Of a stretch of DNA of 47,321 nucleotides, positions 7,821 to 16,378 are shown in pieces (position 1 is the first letter of the stretch; each line of letters starts with the position of its first letter). The position numbers were made by a program, and so were the translations under genes. Under the pieces are notes generated by a model. It ran no database searches. It was given only the letters and a program-made list of their open reading frames with translations, and was not told where the DNA came from. This DNA comes from Thalassospira lucentensis (lineage in GTDB: Bacteria; Pseudomonadota; Alphaproteobacteria; Rhodospirillales; Thalassospiraceae), in NCBI RefSeq assembly GCF_001613805.1, contig NZ_LPVY01000019.1:1-47321 (forward strand), written 5' to 3'.

Positions 7821-7969
7821 GCGTCTGGAAGCATTGTGGAAGCGAGCGGTTGAAGCATCATAGCAATTACCCTGTCATTACGTGTAGGTGTGCATGTTTT
7901 GGTTAGGTGCTACTATTGGTGGTGCTCAGCAATCGTAAGGTGCCGAGTGGAACCGATGGGGAGGGGTTT

Positions 7970-9817
7970 ATGTGGGCAGACAACGAAACTAGCCGAGACT
8001 TCTTAAATTTTTCAGGCGTCTCCGAAACTGTCGCGGAAATTATAGTTCAAGCGGCTGGGCGACCGATCTCAATTGGCGTTTCTGGAGCTTGGGGAGTGGG
8101 GAAATCCTCAATGATCCAGCTTATTAGAAGTTCACTTGCAAAACGATCACAGGCCCCTGCTTCGCAAGAATTCGTTATCGTTGAATTCAATGCTTGGCTT
8201 TACCAAGGTTACGACGATGCTAGAGCGGCCTTAATGGATGTGATTGCGTCCAAATTGTCGGAAGAGGCTGAGAAAAGAACAACAGCAACCGACAGGGTTG
8301 CTGAGCTGGTTAAGCGTGTTCGCTGGTTTAGAGTTGCGAAAATCGCCGCCGGCGGAGCGGCTATGGCGTTTGGGTTACCTCCATTGGGCTTGGTTGGTGA
8401 TGCTATCAATTTAGCGAAGGGAGTGGCTGCGGACGGAGTAACACAAGATGTAGTTAATGAAGCCACTCGAACGGTTACTGCGCTTCAAGCGGCTACAAAT
8501 GACATGTTGGCTCCTCAGGAAGCTGTTTCCCCGCCAAAAGAAATTCAGGCTTTACGTGACAATTTTGAACAAATTCTTGAAGAGCTTGGTGTAACGCTTG
8601 TTGTTCTTATCGATGATCTTGACCGCTGTTTGCCGGATACAACGATATCAACTTTGGAAGCAATTCGATTATTTTTGTTTCTTGAGAGAACTGCATTTGT
8701 GATCGCAGCAGATACGGAAATGATTAAGCATGCGGTACGCAAACACTTTGAAGGTGTAAATGATAATGTCTTGGTAACAAATTACTTCGACAAGTTAATT
8801 CAAATCCCGATTCAAGTTCCTGCGCTCGGTGTGCAAGAAGTTCGATCTTATTTGCTTCTATTGTTTGTTGAGAATAGTAACTTGGATGCAAAAGATAAAG
8901 AAGAGATCCGAGAGGCGGTAATTCGACAGCTCAGTTTGTCATGGAAAGGCGAGCGGGTAGATCGCGCATTCTTGGAGACGTTAGGAAAAGACTTTCCTAG
9001 CGAACTAATTAGTCGCCTCGATACAGCTGAGCGGCTAGCTCCTCTGATGGCGAGAGCAAGCGGGATTTCGGGAAATCCTCGCCTTATCAAACGGTTTTTG
9101 AATGCACTATTTATCCGCATGACAATAGCAAAGGCGCAAGGTGTCGGAGTGGATGAAGCGGTGCTTGCAAAGTTACTATTATTTGAGCGTCTCGGGGACT
9201 CAAAAGCTTATGCTTCATTGATCTCCGAAGCAGGTCGAGGTGATGGAGGAAAAGTTAGCTTCCTTGCTGATTGGGAGCAGAACGCTGCTGCCGGGAAACA
9301 ATTGGATCTGGAAGCTCCTTGGGACGATCCTTTCGTTGAGGAATGGCTGAGGTTGCCACCGGCTCTATCTAACCTTGATCTACGTGGTGCATTGTACGTA
9401 GGCAGGGAACATGCACCATTTGTTTCGCCGGAAGATAGATTGTCCTCAGACGCGGCAGATCTTCTCGAAGGGTTGCTAACAACGCCTGAAATGGCTTCGT
9501 CAATGAAAGACCGGCTCACAGAAATTCCTAGGGTTGATATGTCAATAATGATGGATCGATTGCTTGATAAGGCCCGTCAGGAACAATCGTGGGGCGTTCC
9601 TGGCATTCTTGAGGCTTGCTTGGCTTTATCGGAAGCAGATCCAGTTCAAGGGGGACGGTTGCTCGCGTTTCTGAAAGACCGTCCTCACGCACAGATACAG
9701 CCAGATATTGTTCCTAAACTTAGCGGAATGCCGTGGTCTAGAGATCTTTTCGATTCATGGTCTTCGTCAAATGTGAGTGGACCAGTCAAAAAGGCTATCA
9801 AACAACAGGGGAAATAA
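7970..9817 (+). CDS. qatA: QatA: KAP-family P-loop NTPase
   Basis: A 615-residue protein with Walker A GAWGVGKSS (39-47) and the KAP hallmark VEFNAWLYQG soon after. A hydrophobic Ala/Gly-rich segment (about 125-150) may touch the membrane, as in other KAP proteins. Walker B is LVVLIDDLDRC (Asp 215/216). ATG is chosen because GGGAGGGG precedes it; an in-frame TTG 63 bases upstream is less likely. It opens a four-gene operon whose order KAP ATPase, QatB, QueC-like, TatD-like is that of the QatABCD anti-phage system. The ATPase presumably powers or triggers the complex. Confidence 0.92.
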   Translation: MWADNETSRDFLNFSGVSETVAEIIVQAAGRPISIGVSGAWGVGKSSMIQLIRSSLAKRSQAPASQEFVIVEFNAWLYQGYDDARAALMDVIASKLSEEAEKRTTATDRVAELVKRVRWFRVAKIAAGGAAMAFGLPPLGLVGDAINLAKGVAADGVTQDVVNEATRTVTALQAATNDMLAPQEAVSPPKEIQALRDNFEQILEELGVTLVVLIDDLDRCLPDTTISTLEAIRLFLFLERTAFVIAADTEMIKHAVRKHFEGVNDNVLVTNYFDKLIQIPIQVPALGVQEVRSYLLLLFVENSNLDAKDKEEIREAVIRQLSLSWKGERVDRAFLETLGKDFPSELISRLDTAERLAPLMARASGISGNPRLIKRFLNALFIRMTIAKAQGVGVDEAVLAKLLLFERLGDSKAYASLISEAGRGDGGKVSFLADWEQNAAAGKQLDLEAPWDDPFVEEWLRLPPALSNLDLRGALYVGREHAPFVSPEDRLSSDAADLLEGLLTTPEMASSMKDRLTEIPRVDMSIMMDRLLDKARQEQSWGVPGILEACLALSEADPVQGGRLLAFLKDRPHAQIQPDIVPKLSGMPWSRDLFDSWSSSNVSGPVKKAIKQQGK

Positions 9818-9818
9818 T

Positions 9819-10670
9819 ATGGGGACCTCACAATCGAACCCGGGGCCCGGAAAAGGCGTGCCTATGGTGCCGCCATGGGCAGATGATTTGCCGGATGATG
9901 AAGCTGCATCGCCTGATGATGGTGCTCAGCCAGATGATAAACCTGATGATGAATCGCAGGGCACTGAGAATAAACCGCCTGAGAAGATTGCGCCGCCCCA
10001 TCGTTGGACAGGTGCAAACCGCAATTTGAAAAAATATGCGGAGGGTGGCGGAGACCAAAAAGATCTTAAACGCAGTTTACATCACTACGCAAAGACCGGA
10101 TACGGTGGCTCAAAAGGGGCTGCGGCACGTATGAACGGTACTGCGAAAACTGCAGCTGCACTCGGCGGTGTGCTCTCGGGACTTGCTGCTGGAAGTACTA
10201 TTACAAGCGCTGGAAGCCCACTTGATCCAAAACTACTAAGCGGACGAACTGCTAGCGAAATTATGGATGCGCTGGTGGAAACTGTTAGACCCGTTGACGG
10301 CACTCAAGATGCTGAAGCGGAGAGGGCTTCAATAAGAGATGCATTAAGCGAGCTGCTGGTAAACTACCCAGAAGCCGACCTGCTTGACTTAACAGACGAT
10401 CAGAGATCATTCGCTATCGAGCGATTTACCGCCTTTGATGTTTTTCGACGGTTCGATTTAGATGTAGGGAAAACAATACGAGAGAAGGCGTCAAGTGCTT
10501 CAAGCGCTCTAAAATTGCTTAAGCAGGCTCGTGATTATGTAAAGCAAGTAGTAGCTGCATCATTTCGTAAGCTTAAAAATGACGGGCACTCGCTGACTTC
10601 AGGCAAGATCGTAAATGTAGTGAAAGACGCTTTGCAAGCGACTTATGAGGTTTTCGAGGGGGGGGAATAA
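9819..10670 (+). CDS. qatB: QatB: defence system component of unknown chemistry
   Basis: A 283-residue protein. It starts MGTSQSNPGP and continues VPMVPPWADD, a Gly/Ser/Pro opening I associate with QatB proteins. A long acidic, Pro-rich disordered stretch follows (about 18-60), then a Gly/Ala-rich helical domain. The first gene ends 1 base before this ATG. Its own stop shares one base with the start of the next gene (TAATG). No catalytic motif is seen; function is defined by the operon. Confidence 0.85.
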   Translation: MGTSQSNPGPGKGVPMVPPWADDLPDDEAASPDDGAQPDDKPDDESQGTENKPPEKIAPPHRWTGANRNLKKYAEGGGDQKDLKRSLHHYAKTGYGGSKGAAARMNGTAKTAAALGGVLSGLAAGSTITSAGSPLDPKLLSGRTASEIMDALVETVRPVDGTQDAEAERASIRDALSELLVNYPEADLLDLTDDQRSFAIERFTAFDVFRRFDLDVGKTIREKASSASSALKLLKQARDYVKQVVAASFRKLKNDGHSLTSGKIVNVVKDALQATYEVFEGGE

Positions 10671-11941
10671 TGAAGTTGGTTTGTGCACCAAACGATACTG
10701 TTCCTTATGTTGAAAATGCGCTGAATGTGACACTTTATGGGCAGGCAAAGGAACCTAATTATGCTAGTGCGGGCGAGGCTGCAAAGCGAGAAATACTGAA
10801 GGCGGGGTTGGTGGCAGCCCCGAAAGCGTGGGACTTTTTGTCAATAGCGTTGTCGGTGGTGACCGCGGATGCTGCTGGATTGCGGTCAGAGAGCCCAGAC
10901 GGATGGACGCGAACTTTCTCGCTACAAATTTCGGTCGGTGACCCAGAGTTTTGGAACTCAAAATCAAAAGATCTATCGAGCGCTTTGAGTTTTTTGACAA
11001 CTGACCTTTGGGAGTTCAGTTTTGTGTCAGGGGGGATTCAACCCGCGCCACCACGCAAAAGTGTGCGACCAAATGAAGATGCCGTTGTGCTGCTTTCGGG
11101 CGGATTAGATAGTTTAATCGGCGCTATTGATTTGGCGAAACAGGGTCATAAACTTTACGCGGTTAGTAATGTTGTAAGGGGGGATGGGGACAACCAAGAC
11201 GCTTTTGCACAAGCAATTGGAGAAGGTCTTAGTCATATCGCTCTAAACCACAATGCGACGCCACCTTGGAAGCGTGAACAATCTCAACGCGCTAGATCTA
11301 TAATATTTTTAGCGTTTGGGATTCTTGTGGCAACTGCTTTGGGGAGATATCGGGACGGTGAAGAGGTGCCTCTATTCTTGTGTGAGAACGGGTTTATAGC
11401 CATAAATCCTCCATTAACAGGAACAAGAATTGGTAGTTTGAGCACAAGAACCGCTCACCCAGAGTTCCTAAATAGAATTCGGAATTTGCTGGTTGATGCA
11501 GGGGTGAAAGTGAAAATCGAAAACCCATATGAGTTTTCGACCAAGGGCGAGATGATGAGTTCTTGCAAGGACCAAAAAATGTTGGAGGCTCTCGCCTCTA
11601 GGTCAGTAAGCTGTGGTAGATACAGAGTGTTTAAATATACCCATTGTGGGCGATGTATTCCCTGCCAAATCCGTCGAGCGTCCTTTCTTAAGGCGAATTA
11701 CACTGACAAAACGAACTATGTGTACGCAAACTTGGCCAGAAATGATGCTGAACATGCGAATTTTGATGATGTTAGGGCCGTGGCAATGGCGCTAGCTGAA
11801 GTCGAAAATGATGGTTTCGATAGTTGGCTAGGTGCAGCTCTCTCCTATCCAGAGATGAGAGATTTGGAAAAAGTCCAAGCTCTAATCGAGCGTGGGTTAG
11901 GTGAGCTATCTGAATTACATAAGACCTTCGGTGTGAAGTGA
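10670..11941 (+). CDS. qatC: QatC: QueC-like PP-loop enzyme
   Basis: A 423-residue protein. The PP-loop motif SGGLDS is at 143-148. A zinc-ribbon is formed by C315, C326, C329 and C332 (HCGRCIPCQ), as in QueC, the 7-cyano-7-deazaguanine synthase. The N-terminal 130 residues are an addition compared with QueC. The presence of both nucleotide loop and zinc cysteines suggests an active deazaguanine-type chemistry on a nucleic acid or protein target. The true substrate in Qat systems is not something the sequence shows. Its stop overlaps the next start by 4 bases (GTGA). Confidence 0.9.
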   Translation: MKLVCAPNDTVPYVENALNVTLYGQAKEPNYASAGEAAKREILKAGLVAAPKAWDFLSIALSVVTADAAGLRSESPDGWTRTFSLQISVGDPEFWNSKSKDLSSALSFLTTDLWEFSFVSGGIQPAPPRKSVRPNEDAVVLLSGGLDSLIGAIDLAKQGHKLYAVSNVVRGDGDNQDAFAQAIGEGLSHIALNHNATPPWKREQSQRARSIIFLAFGILVATALGRYRDGEEVPLFLCENGFIAINPPLTGTRIGSLSTRTAHPEFLNRIRNLLVDAGVKVKIENPYEFSTKGEMMSSCKDQKMLEALASRSVSCGRYRVFKYTHCGRCIPCQIRRASFLKANYTDKTNYVYANLARNDAEHANFDDVRAVAMALAEVENDGFDSWLGAALSYPEMRDLEKVQALIERGLGELSELHKTFGVK

Positions 11942-12699
11942 TAGATTTTCATTGTCATCTCGACCTTTATCCAGACCCCAAAAGAGTGATTGATGAATGC
12001 GTACGTCGAGGAATACATGTTCTTTCTGTCACCACGACCCCTTCTGCGTGGCGGGGAACAGCTAAGCTTACGCAAACGTGCCCCCGCATTCAAACTGCTT
12101 TGGGATTGCATCCACAAATTGTTCAAGAACGGAAAATTGAACTCCAGTTATTTGAGAGCCTGATCGATAACGTCCGCTACATTGGCGAGATCGGGCTTGA
12201 TGGAGGACCTGAGAGTAAAAAACACCACCCTGACCAGTTGCGCGTCTTTCGCAAGATACTTGATATGTGTGGCAAGGCAGGAGGACGAGTAATGTCTCTC
12301 CATAGCCGTAGGGCGGCAAACGATGTGTTGTTGGAGTTGAAAAAGTTCCCAGACGCTGGGACGCCAGTATTACATTGGTTTTCAGGTAGTAAAGCTGAAC
12401 TAAAGATGGCTAGTGATTTTGGATGCTGGTTTAGCGTGGGCCCCGGTATGTTGCGAAGCGCAAAAGGAAAAGAGCTCATTAAATCTATGCCGAGATCAAG
12501 GTTGCTAACAGAGTCAGATGGCCCATTTGTTGAAATACGGGGTGCTGCAGTTTTCCCTTGGGCGGTCGAAGAAACTGTTAGTTTTTTGGGGGAAGTTTGG
12601 AAGTGTCCTGTTTCTGAAGTAAATGAGCAACTAGCTAATAATTTGAGGATAATAGGAAAGTTGGCAAATTCCGGTGATGCCCCCAACCCGTCACCGTGA
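11938..12699 (+). CDS. qatD: QatD: TatD-family metal-dependent nuclease
   Basis: A 253-residue protein with the TatD amidohydrolase fold. It has DFHCHLD at the start (metal ligands H5 and H7), IGEIGLDGG, a histidine in MSLHSR, HWFSG and TESDGPF near the end. All expected metal ligands appear present. The start is GTG, inside the stop of QatC. It is the last gene of the operon, followed by a strong hairpin. TatD relatives are DNases; in Qat the nuclease is presumably the effector or a repair/processing component. Confidence 0.9.
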   Translation: MIDFHCHLDLYPDPKRVIDECVRRGIHVLSVTTTPSAWRGTAKLTQTCPRIQTALGLHPQIVQERKIELQLFESLIDNVRYIGEIGLDGGPESKKHHPDQLRVFRKILDMCGKAGGRVMSLHSRRAANDVLLELKKFPDAGTPVLHWFSGSKAELKMASDFGCWFSVGPGMLRSAKGKELIKSMPRSRLLTESDGPFVEIRGAAVFPWAVEETVSFLGEVWKCPVSEVNEQLANNLRIIGKLANSGDAPNPSP

Positions 12700-12709
12700 T
12701 AAAAGTGCT

Positions 12710-12751
12710 CTGAGCCCCAACGTTGGGTCCCAGAGCAACGTTGGGGCTCAG
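12710..12751. terminator. 16-bp perfect hairpin between convergent genes
   Basis: CTGAGCCCCAACGTTG (12710-12725) and CAACGTTGGGGCTCAG (12736-12751) enclose a 10-base loop. The left arm contains the palindrome CCCAACGTTGGG (12715-12726), and GCTCTG (12707-12712) can pair with CAGAGC (12731-12736). Alternative foldings thus compete. No T-run follows, so it is a bidirectional terminator or a protein-binding site. Confidence 0.65.
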
Positions 12752-12773
12752 GTCAGAATGTCCATGTGATGAA

Positions 12774-12791
12774 CCGGCAGAATTCTGCCGG
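12774..12791. repeat. Perfect palindrome CCGGCAGAATTCTGCCGG
   Basis: An 18-base perfect palindrome 17 bases beyond the recombinase stop. Its counterpart at 3537-3552 also follows a recombinase 3' end, so the element travels with this gene family. It is a terminator stem or recombinase-related site. Confidence 0.6.
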
Positions 12792-12807
12792 GTGCAATCT
12801 TATACAG

Positions 12808-14433
12808 TCAGGAAGAAAGTCGCTTGTCGGCAGCGATGATCGCTGCAAAGTCAAACGTCACCTCGCATCTTCGATCCCAGCGTTCCTCGATCTCATCCCA
12901 GGTGGCGTGAATGGTCAGTCTGTTGATGATTTGCCGAAGCGGGATCACCGCTTCCGGATCGCGGGACCAGACCCGTAATTTGGCAATCAGTTTGTTGTGT
13001 CGAGCAAGAATACGGTCGATGCTTTTCGGGAGTGATGTGGCGGCCAGTTGCCGTTCACATTGGGAAATATCGAGTTTCGTGCGATGGATCTGTTCTGACT
13101 TGTCATCGAAAAATGCACGGATTTCGTGAGATCTAGCATCGGGCCCCAGAGCATCAATTACCTTGTTTAGGCCTGTGCGTATATCCCCAAGCTCTTTTCT
13201 CAGTCGCTTGATCTCGCCTTCAAGTTTGGACCGCCTCTTTACCATGTCTGCATTGTCGAAATGTGCCTTGATCATGTCCTGATCAAGCGTGCTGATTGCT
13301 TTGATCACGAACGCGCTAATCTGGTCATAATTGAGGCTCCGGTTCGGGCAGCCTTTCGATTTGCAGGAATAGTGCCGGGCATAGGTCGCAACAATCGGCT
13401 CGTCATGCTTGCCGCAATAGAGCTTGCCGCCAAAGACCGCATTCGCGCGTTTGCTTGTGATGGCTTGACTTCGCCGCCATTCCCGTGACCGATTGATCGA
13501 GATTTCACGCTTTTCCTCCTCGGTCATGACTTTCGGGGCGAGTTTGCGCTCACGCTGTCGAGCTGAACGTTGATCAAGTGAATGCTGCACGCTGGCAAAC
13601 AAGTTTTCCTCGATAATGGCCAGTTCGGGGACCGGCACCGTTACCCATTCGCTTTCCGGGCGCATGATCGAGACACGTCTGCCGGTTTCCGGGTGTTTGC
13701 GATACTGCATCTTGTTGAAGGTTATCGTGCCGTTATAAAGCGTCTGACGCAGCAGACCGGTCTGGCGGACAAAAGAACCGACAAGCGTGGTTGGGGCCCA
13801 TTTGCCGCCATTTGGTGCTTCAATACCGCGCCGGTTCAGATCTTCACAGATATGTTTGAGCTTCTGGCCAGAGTCATATGCGGCAAAAATCTCGCGCACG
13901 ATTGCGGCTTGCTGTGGGTTGATTGTTCGTTTGCCGCGTATCGGTTCACCTGATTCATCAAGTGCGTGGACCAGATCATAGCCATAGAGTTTGCCGCCAG
14001 GTACGCCACCACGAAGAACCGCGGCAACAACACCCCGATGTGTTTTATCGGCCAGATCCCGGAGATAAAGCGCATTCAGGGTGCTTTTAAAGCCGATATG
14101 CAGCTCGTTGATCAGCCCCTCGCTGACAGTTTCGACCGGGACGCCGAGAAATATCATTTTTTTAAAGAAATTGGCTGTGTCAGCTTGATCACGGCTGATG
14201 CGGCTTAGATCTTCTGCGATGACAACATCAAACCGACCATCAAGCGCACCGATTAACAAGGCATTGATGCCGGGGCGATTTTCGATGTGCGCTCCGGACA
14301 TTGCCTCGTCCCGATAGACCTTAACGACATCATATCCCTTGAAACGGCAGAATTCCTGACAGCGGTGGATCTGATCTTCGGAGCTCGTCCCCTGTTTGTC
14401 GGTCGAGTGACGGGCGTAAATTCCAGCTCTCAA
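12808..14433 (-). CDS. Large serine recombinase (integrase candidate)
   Basis: A 541-residue protein. The N-terminal resolvase domain (about 1-150) has YARHSTDKQ, with S10 as the catalytic serine, and FDVVIAEDLSRISRD. It is followed by the recombinase domain (about 155-270), a zinc-ribbon region (LYCGKHDEPIVATYARHYSC...GCPN) and a C-terminal coiled-coil (about 405-470). All parts are intact. Start is TTG with GAGG upstream. It is the only intact integrase in the element. Large serine integrases usually sit beside their own att site, and this one lies 12.8 kb from the end, so it could also be a passenger. A diverged remnant lies at 3.6-4.2 kb. Confidence 0.93.
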   Translation of the reverse strand: MRAGIYARHSTDKQGTSSEDQIHRCQEFCRFKGYDVVKVYRDEAMSGAHIENRPGINALLIGALDGRFDVVIAEDLSRISRDQADTANFFKKMIFLGVPVETVSEGLINELHIGFKSTLNALYLRDLADKTHRGVVAAVLRGGVPGGKLYGYDLVHALDESGEPIRGKRTINPQQAAIVREIFAAYDSGQKLKHICEDLNRRGIEAPNGGKWAPTTLVGSFVRQTGLLRQTLYNGTITFNKMQYRKHPETGRRVSIMRPESEWVTVPVPELAIIEENLFASVQHSLDQRSARQRERKLAPKVMTEEEKREISINRSREWRRSQAITSKRANAVFGGKLYCGKHDEPIVATYARHYSCKSKGCPNRSLNYDQISAFVIKAISTLDQDMIKAHFDNADMVKRRSKLEGEIKRLRKELGDIRTGLNKVIDALGPDARSHEIRAFFDDKSEQIHRTKLDISQCERQLAATSLPKSIDRILARHNKLIAKLRVWSRDPEAVIPLRQIINRLTIHATWDEIEERWDRRCEVTFDFAAIIAADKRLSS

Positions 14434-14509
14434 GGAAGCCTCGTATTCTGGTTATATTCTTATGATGGGTGAACAAGACGGTTTAGGTAGGAAGGAGGTT
14501 AGAAAGGGC

Positions 14510-15085
14510 TCAATGCCGTCGTCTCTGCCAACTGACCCATTCCGGCATGAAGGTGCCGATACCTGGAGCAAGGATCTCGGCAATGGTTTCGTCATCGAAA
14601 TCGGTTCTTTCGAAAAGCTGGCGGGCAACGCCTTGGAACTTGTCGTGGGTCATTCGACCTTTAACCAGCGAACGGTTTTCTTCGAGCAGGCTGATTTTGT
14701 CGCGAAGTGCTTCTATCAGTTCTTGTTGGTCTGTGCCTTGGGCTGGCGGTGTCGTCTCAGCATGATGATATGCGCCGGTTTTCCGGATGGATGGCAGGAC
14801 CTCGGATGTTACCCACTTTTTGAAACGCTTTGCTTCAGGCTTTCTGCTTCGAAGGATCAGTGAATAAAGACCGCTTTCATTAATGATCAGCAAATTCTGA
14901 TCACCGCCAGCCGTCCTCACAATGTGTGTACCCTTTTCATCATCATCGAGGTTTCGCAAACCGTTTTCCGCATCCCGATAGCCAAGTGCTTTACAGACAT
15001 CTGTCCCTACCGCCCAGATCTGGCCATCAATTTCGATGGCACGAAAATCGACGTTATCGAAGTTAAAGGTAATGATTTCGCTCAT
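14510..15085 (-). CDS. Bro-N domain (phage antirepressor-like) protein
   Basis: A 191-residue protein. Residues 1-105 are a Bro-N domain: IWAVGTDVCKALGYRDAENG, LLIINESGLYSLILRSRKPE and the closing KRFKKWVTSEVLPSIRKTG. A helical C-terminus follows (about 118-190), where antirepressors carry a variable DNA-binding or coiled-coil part. The start is the ATG with AGGGGCTGA upstream. It is transcribed away from the oriT/iteron region and might regulate it; that is inference from position. Confidence 0.88.
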   Translation of the reverse strand: MSEIITFNFDNVDFRAIEIDGQIWAVGTDVCKALGYRDAENGLRNLDDDEKGTHIVRTAGGDQNLLIINESGLYSLILRSRKPEAKRFKKWVTSEVLPSIRKTGAYHHAETTPPAQGTDQQELIEALRDKISLLEENRSLVKGRMTHDKFQGVARQLFERTDFDDETIAEILAPGIGTFMPEWVSWQRRRH

Positions 15086-15242
15086 TTCAGCCCCTTGCCT
15101 GTCGATGATGCGTATTCCGCTCTGGTTGTAGAAGAGCATCGGGATTCTTTTGATTACTCGACGGGAGGACTAATGCGCAAGGGTAAAAGCGCATCTTTTC
15201 GTAAGAATAGGTTTCTCAAAAAATGTAGTGATAACAGTGCAT

Positions 15243-15322
15243 TGCATAAGAATGCATGAGAGTGCATAAGATTGCACGAAAATGCAAAAGATTGCATGAT
15301 AGTGCATGAGATGGCACAACTT
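15243..15322. repeat. Array of 10-bp iterons (TGCATAAGAN)
   Basis: Seven contiguous 10-base units starting TGCA: TGCATAAGAA, TGCATGAGAG, TGCATAAGAT, TGCACGAAAA, TGCAAAAGAT, TGCATGATAG and TGCATGAGAT. A degenerate eighth (GGCACAACTT) follows. The period equals about one helical turn, so a protein could bind all copies on one DNA face. It starts about 17 bases from the nick motif on the side that would be transferred first. It is probably a TraK-like or regulator binding array. Confidence 0.85.
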
Positions 15323-15338
15323 TTACCTGTCGTGGTGG

Positions 15339-15383
15339 GGGCAGGATAGGTTTGGTGGGCCCACCAAACAGCCCGGACGGGCT
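15339..15383 (-). other. oriT: Candidate origin of transfer (oriT, MOBP type)
   Basis: Read on the minus strand, 15351-15339 is ACCTATCCTGCCC, which fits the MOBP nick consensus YATCCTG/Y. As I recall it, the RP4 nic region has the same 13 bases. The cut would fall between 15342 and 15341. On its 5' side lies the perfect 18-base palindrome TTTGGTGGGCCCACCAAA (15351-15368), about 9 bases from the cut, the place of the TraJ-binding repeat in RP4. A second hairpin, AGCCCG-GA-CGGGCT (15370-15383), follows. The element's relaxase is RP4-TraI-like, which supports the match. The site is some 10 kb from the relaxase gene. Confidence 0.75.
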
Positions 15384-15612
15384 TCCTGCTTATTCGCATG
15401 GCGGTGCCATGCTCAACGAAAACAGTAGACATCGTATCAAGCTGTGTAATCGGTTTGGGGCAATTACTCACTCGCAGGTGCAATGTGTAAGGAAACAATC
15501 TTGGATGCTTCTTAGAAACTGTGTCTATTAAGAAGGTTGACGACGCCAGATTTTACAGTCTTGAAGGCTGGGATTCGTCTGCAAGCTTGGCTAATGTTGT
15601 GGGCGGGCCGCT

Positions 15613-15768
15613 ATGACAGAAGGCGACGGATTATATATCGTGCCGCTTCATTTGTGGTTCTGTGACATTCAAGAAAATACTCGAGACTTGACTGGTATCT
15701 TTTCTCGGATTCAGAACGATTGCGTCAGTTATATTTTACAAACAAAGCAGAGTAGGATTGGTATATGA
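15613..15768 (+). CDS. Small coupled ORF (51 aa)
   Basis: MTEGDGLYIVPLHLWFCDIQ and on to QSRIGI. Its stop overlaps the next ATG (ATGA), so the pair would be translationally coupled. An in-frame stop lies 21 bases upstream of this ATG, which fixes the 5' limit. There is no strong ribosome site. No domain is recognised. It could be a small accessory or antitoxin-like partner of the next protein. Confidence 0.45.
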   Translation: MTEGDGLYIVPLHLWFCDIQENTRDLTGIFSRIQNDCVSYILQTKQSRIGI

Positions 15769-16337
15769 CAGCAACTTATCGAGAAGTCCCTTTGGACGAG
15801 GAAATGTTGGATGCAGCCCTTGCTAGGGCAGAATCCTTACCCGTTTTTGAGGGGTCGCATCGCCAGTTGCAGGCGAACATTGTAGGAAGTATCGGTGAGG
15901 TGGTGTTCGAGAGTTTCCTTTCTCGCAATAACATCCCGTTCGAAGATCGACGTGAAAACACAGATCTAGACTACATCGTGGGTAACGGTATTACGCTGGA
16001 TCTGAAGACCAAGGATCGGACAGTAAAGCCGAAAATTTTCTATGATAATTCAGTTCCGCTATATAACCACGAACACCAAAGGCCTGATTTCTATTATTTT
16101 ATTTCATTGCTGCGCGATCCTTCTTTTGGAGACGAAGATATTCGTCGTTTCAAAACAGCGTTCCTAGTTGGCGGAATTGATATCGGTACCTTGGATCGTG
16201 ATGGGAAGAAATGGGAAGCTGGAGAGACCGATCCGAGCAACGGTACGACTTTTTGGACTGCATGCATTAATGTCAGCATGGAGCAGCTATACTCGAATAC
16301 GGAAATGCTGAAGATATTCATGGAGGGGAAGAGGTAG
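15765..16337 (+). CDS. PD-(D/E)XK-like nuclease-fold protein
   Basis: A 190-residue soluble protein. GSIGEVVFESFL (E45), TDLDYIV (D69) and ITLDLKTKD (D79-x-K81) fit the E...D...DxK order of a PD-(D/E)XK core. I therefore infer a nuclease fold. It faces the restriction-modification genes across a shared hairpin terminator. It may be a second restriction-like or nicking enzyme of the cluster. The exact family is not recognised, and the catalytic reading is tentative. Confidence 0.6.
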   Translation: MTATYREVPLDEEMLDAALARAESLPVFEGSHRQLQANIVGSIGEVVFESFLSRNNIPFEDRRENTDLDYIVGNGITLDLKTKDRTVKPKIFYDNSVPLYNHEHQRPDFYYFISLLRDPSFGDEDIRRFKTAFLVGGIDIGTLDRDGKKWEAGETDPSNGTTFWTACINVSMEQLYSNTEMLKIFMEGKR

Positions 16338-16378
16338 TTCTGCCCATAAGCTGATTAAGCGGGCAAAGCTAACAACAA

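Larger units (their letters stand above)
15086..15612. other. Long non-coding region holding oriT candidate
   Basis: This gap between divergent genes contains ten-base iterons, an RP4-like nick motif and two palindromes, described separately. The rest (about 15390-15612) shows no convincing gene. Frames open on the minus strand across it have low-complexity Cys/His/Leu-rich products that merely follow the repeats. Confidence 0.6.

Noticed and set aside
15154..15498. 114-codon minus-strand frame over the oriT region
   Set aside because: Low-complexity Cys/His/Leu product follows the 10-bp repeats and palindromes; no start signals.
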